From NCBI RefSeq assembly GCF_030397665.1, contig NZ_JAPUBT010000001.1:741926-805925 (forward strand): a stretch of 64,000 nt of DNA, given 5' to 3'. Shown piece by piece: positions 63,168-64,000 of this stretch (within the stretch, counting starts at the first letter, position 1; each line of letters begins with the position of its first letter). The translations under genes and the position numbers were made by a program. The notes under the pieces are model-generated. The model worked only from the letters and a program-made list of their open reading frames with translations, searched no databases and had not been told where the DNA came from. This DNA is from Janthinobacterium sp. SUN073. Its GTDB lineage: Bacteria; Pseudomonadota; Gammaproteobacteria; Burkholderiales; Burkholderiaceae_D.

Positions 63168-64000
63168 TGAGTGCAGCCTTTGACCGCGCCAGCAACACTC
63201 CGGGCGAACCGTTCGTGCGCCTGCGCCACCCGAACGCCCTGCCCGAGCAGTCGGAATGGACGTTCGAACTGATCGAGCAAATCCACGAGGAAATTCGCCG
63301 TGTGGCGAAACAGTTCGGCCTGGACACCTATCCGAACCAGCTGGAAATCATCACGGCCGAGCAGATGATGGATGCCTACACCTCGGTCGGCATGCCCGTC
63401 TCCTACAACCACTGGTCGTTCGGCAAACATTTTCTTTCCACCGAGAAAAGCTACAAGCGGGGCCAGATGGGCCTGGCCTACGAGATCGTCATCAACTCGA
63501 ACCCGTGCATCGCCTATTTAATGGAGGAAAACAGCCTGACCATGCAGTCGCTGGTGATCGCGCATGCGGCCTACGGCCACAACTCCTTCTTCAAGGGCAA
63601 CTATCTGTTCCGCGCCTGGACGGATGCGGACGCCATCATCGACTATATGGTGTTTGCCAAGAATTACATCGCCGAATGCGAGCAGCGCCATGGCGTCGAT
63701 GCGGTGGAATTGCTGCTCGACTCGTGCCACGCCATCCAGAACTATGGCGTGGACCGCTACAAGCGCCCGGCGAAACTGTCGATGGCGAAGGAATATGCGC
63801 GCCAGAAAGAGCGCGAAGCCTATGTGCAGTCGCAGATCAACCAGTTGTGGCGCACCCTGCCCCGGCGCGAGGATGACGAGGACGAGGATGAGCAGCACAA
63901 GGCCGCCCCCCGCTTTCCGCCCGAAGCCGAGGAAAACCTGCTGTACTTTATAGAGAAGTACGCGCCGCTACTGGAACCGTGGCAGCGCGAGATGGTGCGC
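63164..64000 (+). CDS. spoVR: SpoVR family protein, 3' end outside the window
   Basis: The first 279 codons are visible and the frame is open to base 64000. The sequence carries SpoVR/YcgB hallmarks: DTYPNQLEIITAEQMMDAYT, VGMPVSYNHWSFGKHF, AYEIVINSNPCIAYLMEEN, IAHAAYGHNSFFKGNYLF. It starts at overlapping ATGs (63164, 63167), the first overlapping the yeaH stop. It completes the prkA-yeaH-spoVR operon. Its function in non-sporulating bacteria is unknown. Confidence 0.94.
   Translation, partial: MMSAAFDRASNTPGEPFVRLRHPNALPEQSEWTFELIEQIHEEIRRVAKQFGLDTYPNQLEIITAEQMMDAYTSVGMPVSYNHWSFGKHFLSTEKSYKRGQMGLAYEIVINSNPCIAYLMEENSLTMQSLVIAHAAYGHNSFFKGNYLFRAWTDADAIIDYMVFAKNYIAECEQRHGVDAVELLLDSCHAIQNYGVDRYKRPAKLSMAKEYARQKEREAYVQSQINQLWRTLPRREDDEDEDEQHKAAPRFPPEAEENLLYFIEKYAPLLEPWQREMVR

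Overview
The window is a contiguous piece of a high-GC betaproteobacterial chromosome, most likely Janthinobacterium or a close relative (Oxalobacteraceae). The best taxonomic pointers are a cqsA/lqsA-type autoinducer synthase gene next to a kinase and response-regulator pair (the jqs arrangement described in Janthinobacterium), an MHFG-type PEP-CTERM protein, and flagellar clusters laid out as in this family. I saw no tRNA, rRNA, CRISPR array, insertion sequence or prophage.

Region 1 (1-31.5 kb) is almost entirely flagellar. It starts with the end of fliI, then fliJK and fliLMNOPQR on the + strand. An MFS/MarR pair follows on the - strand. The rod, hook and junction operon flgBCDEFGHIJ-KL reads leftward from 19.6 to 8.65 kb. 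flgA is divergent from flgB, and flgMN follows with a near-perfect sigma-28 promoter; a second sigma-28-like promoter precedes flgK. After three small unrelated genes (CPBP-like membrane protein, unknown anchored protein, YciH/SUI1) comes flhB-flhA-flhF-flhG-fliA-motC-motD, again leftward. Together these supply the export gate, C-ring, rod, hook, junction proteins, class-3 sigma switch, polar-number control and a stator pair. Filament, cap, MS-ring and chemotaxis genes lie outside the window.

Region 2 (31.6-41.5 kb) is housekeeping: an FAH-family hydrolase, two pseudouridine synthases, a short hypothetical gene, a candidate structured small RNA, SppA, a Rieske protein, a Gph-like phosphatase and ribonuclease E (rne) behind a roughly 0.7 kb leader/intergenic region.

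Region 3 (41.5-51.5 kb) has a chromate transporter, moaA, a fused mobA-moeA gene, a secreted protein of unknown function, an MHFG PEP-CTERM protein, RmuC, a group-II truncated haemoglobin, an MFS permease and a GIY-YIG-like protein.

Region 4 (51.5-64 kb) holds the quorum-sensing locus jqsA-jqsS-jqsR with a MarR regulator beside it, an FtsX-type ABC permease, an adenosine/adenine deaminase and the stress operon prkA(yeaG)-yeaH-spoVR, the last running off the window end.

The most interesting items are the jqs locus, whose response regulator has no recognisable DNA-binding domain; a putative ~170-nt structured RNA downstream of sppA; a FlhG that keeps its FlhF-activating helix but has a degenerate P-loop; the MobA-MoeA fusion; and extra modules in FlgE, FlgK and FlgL.
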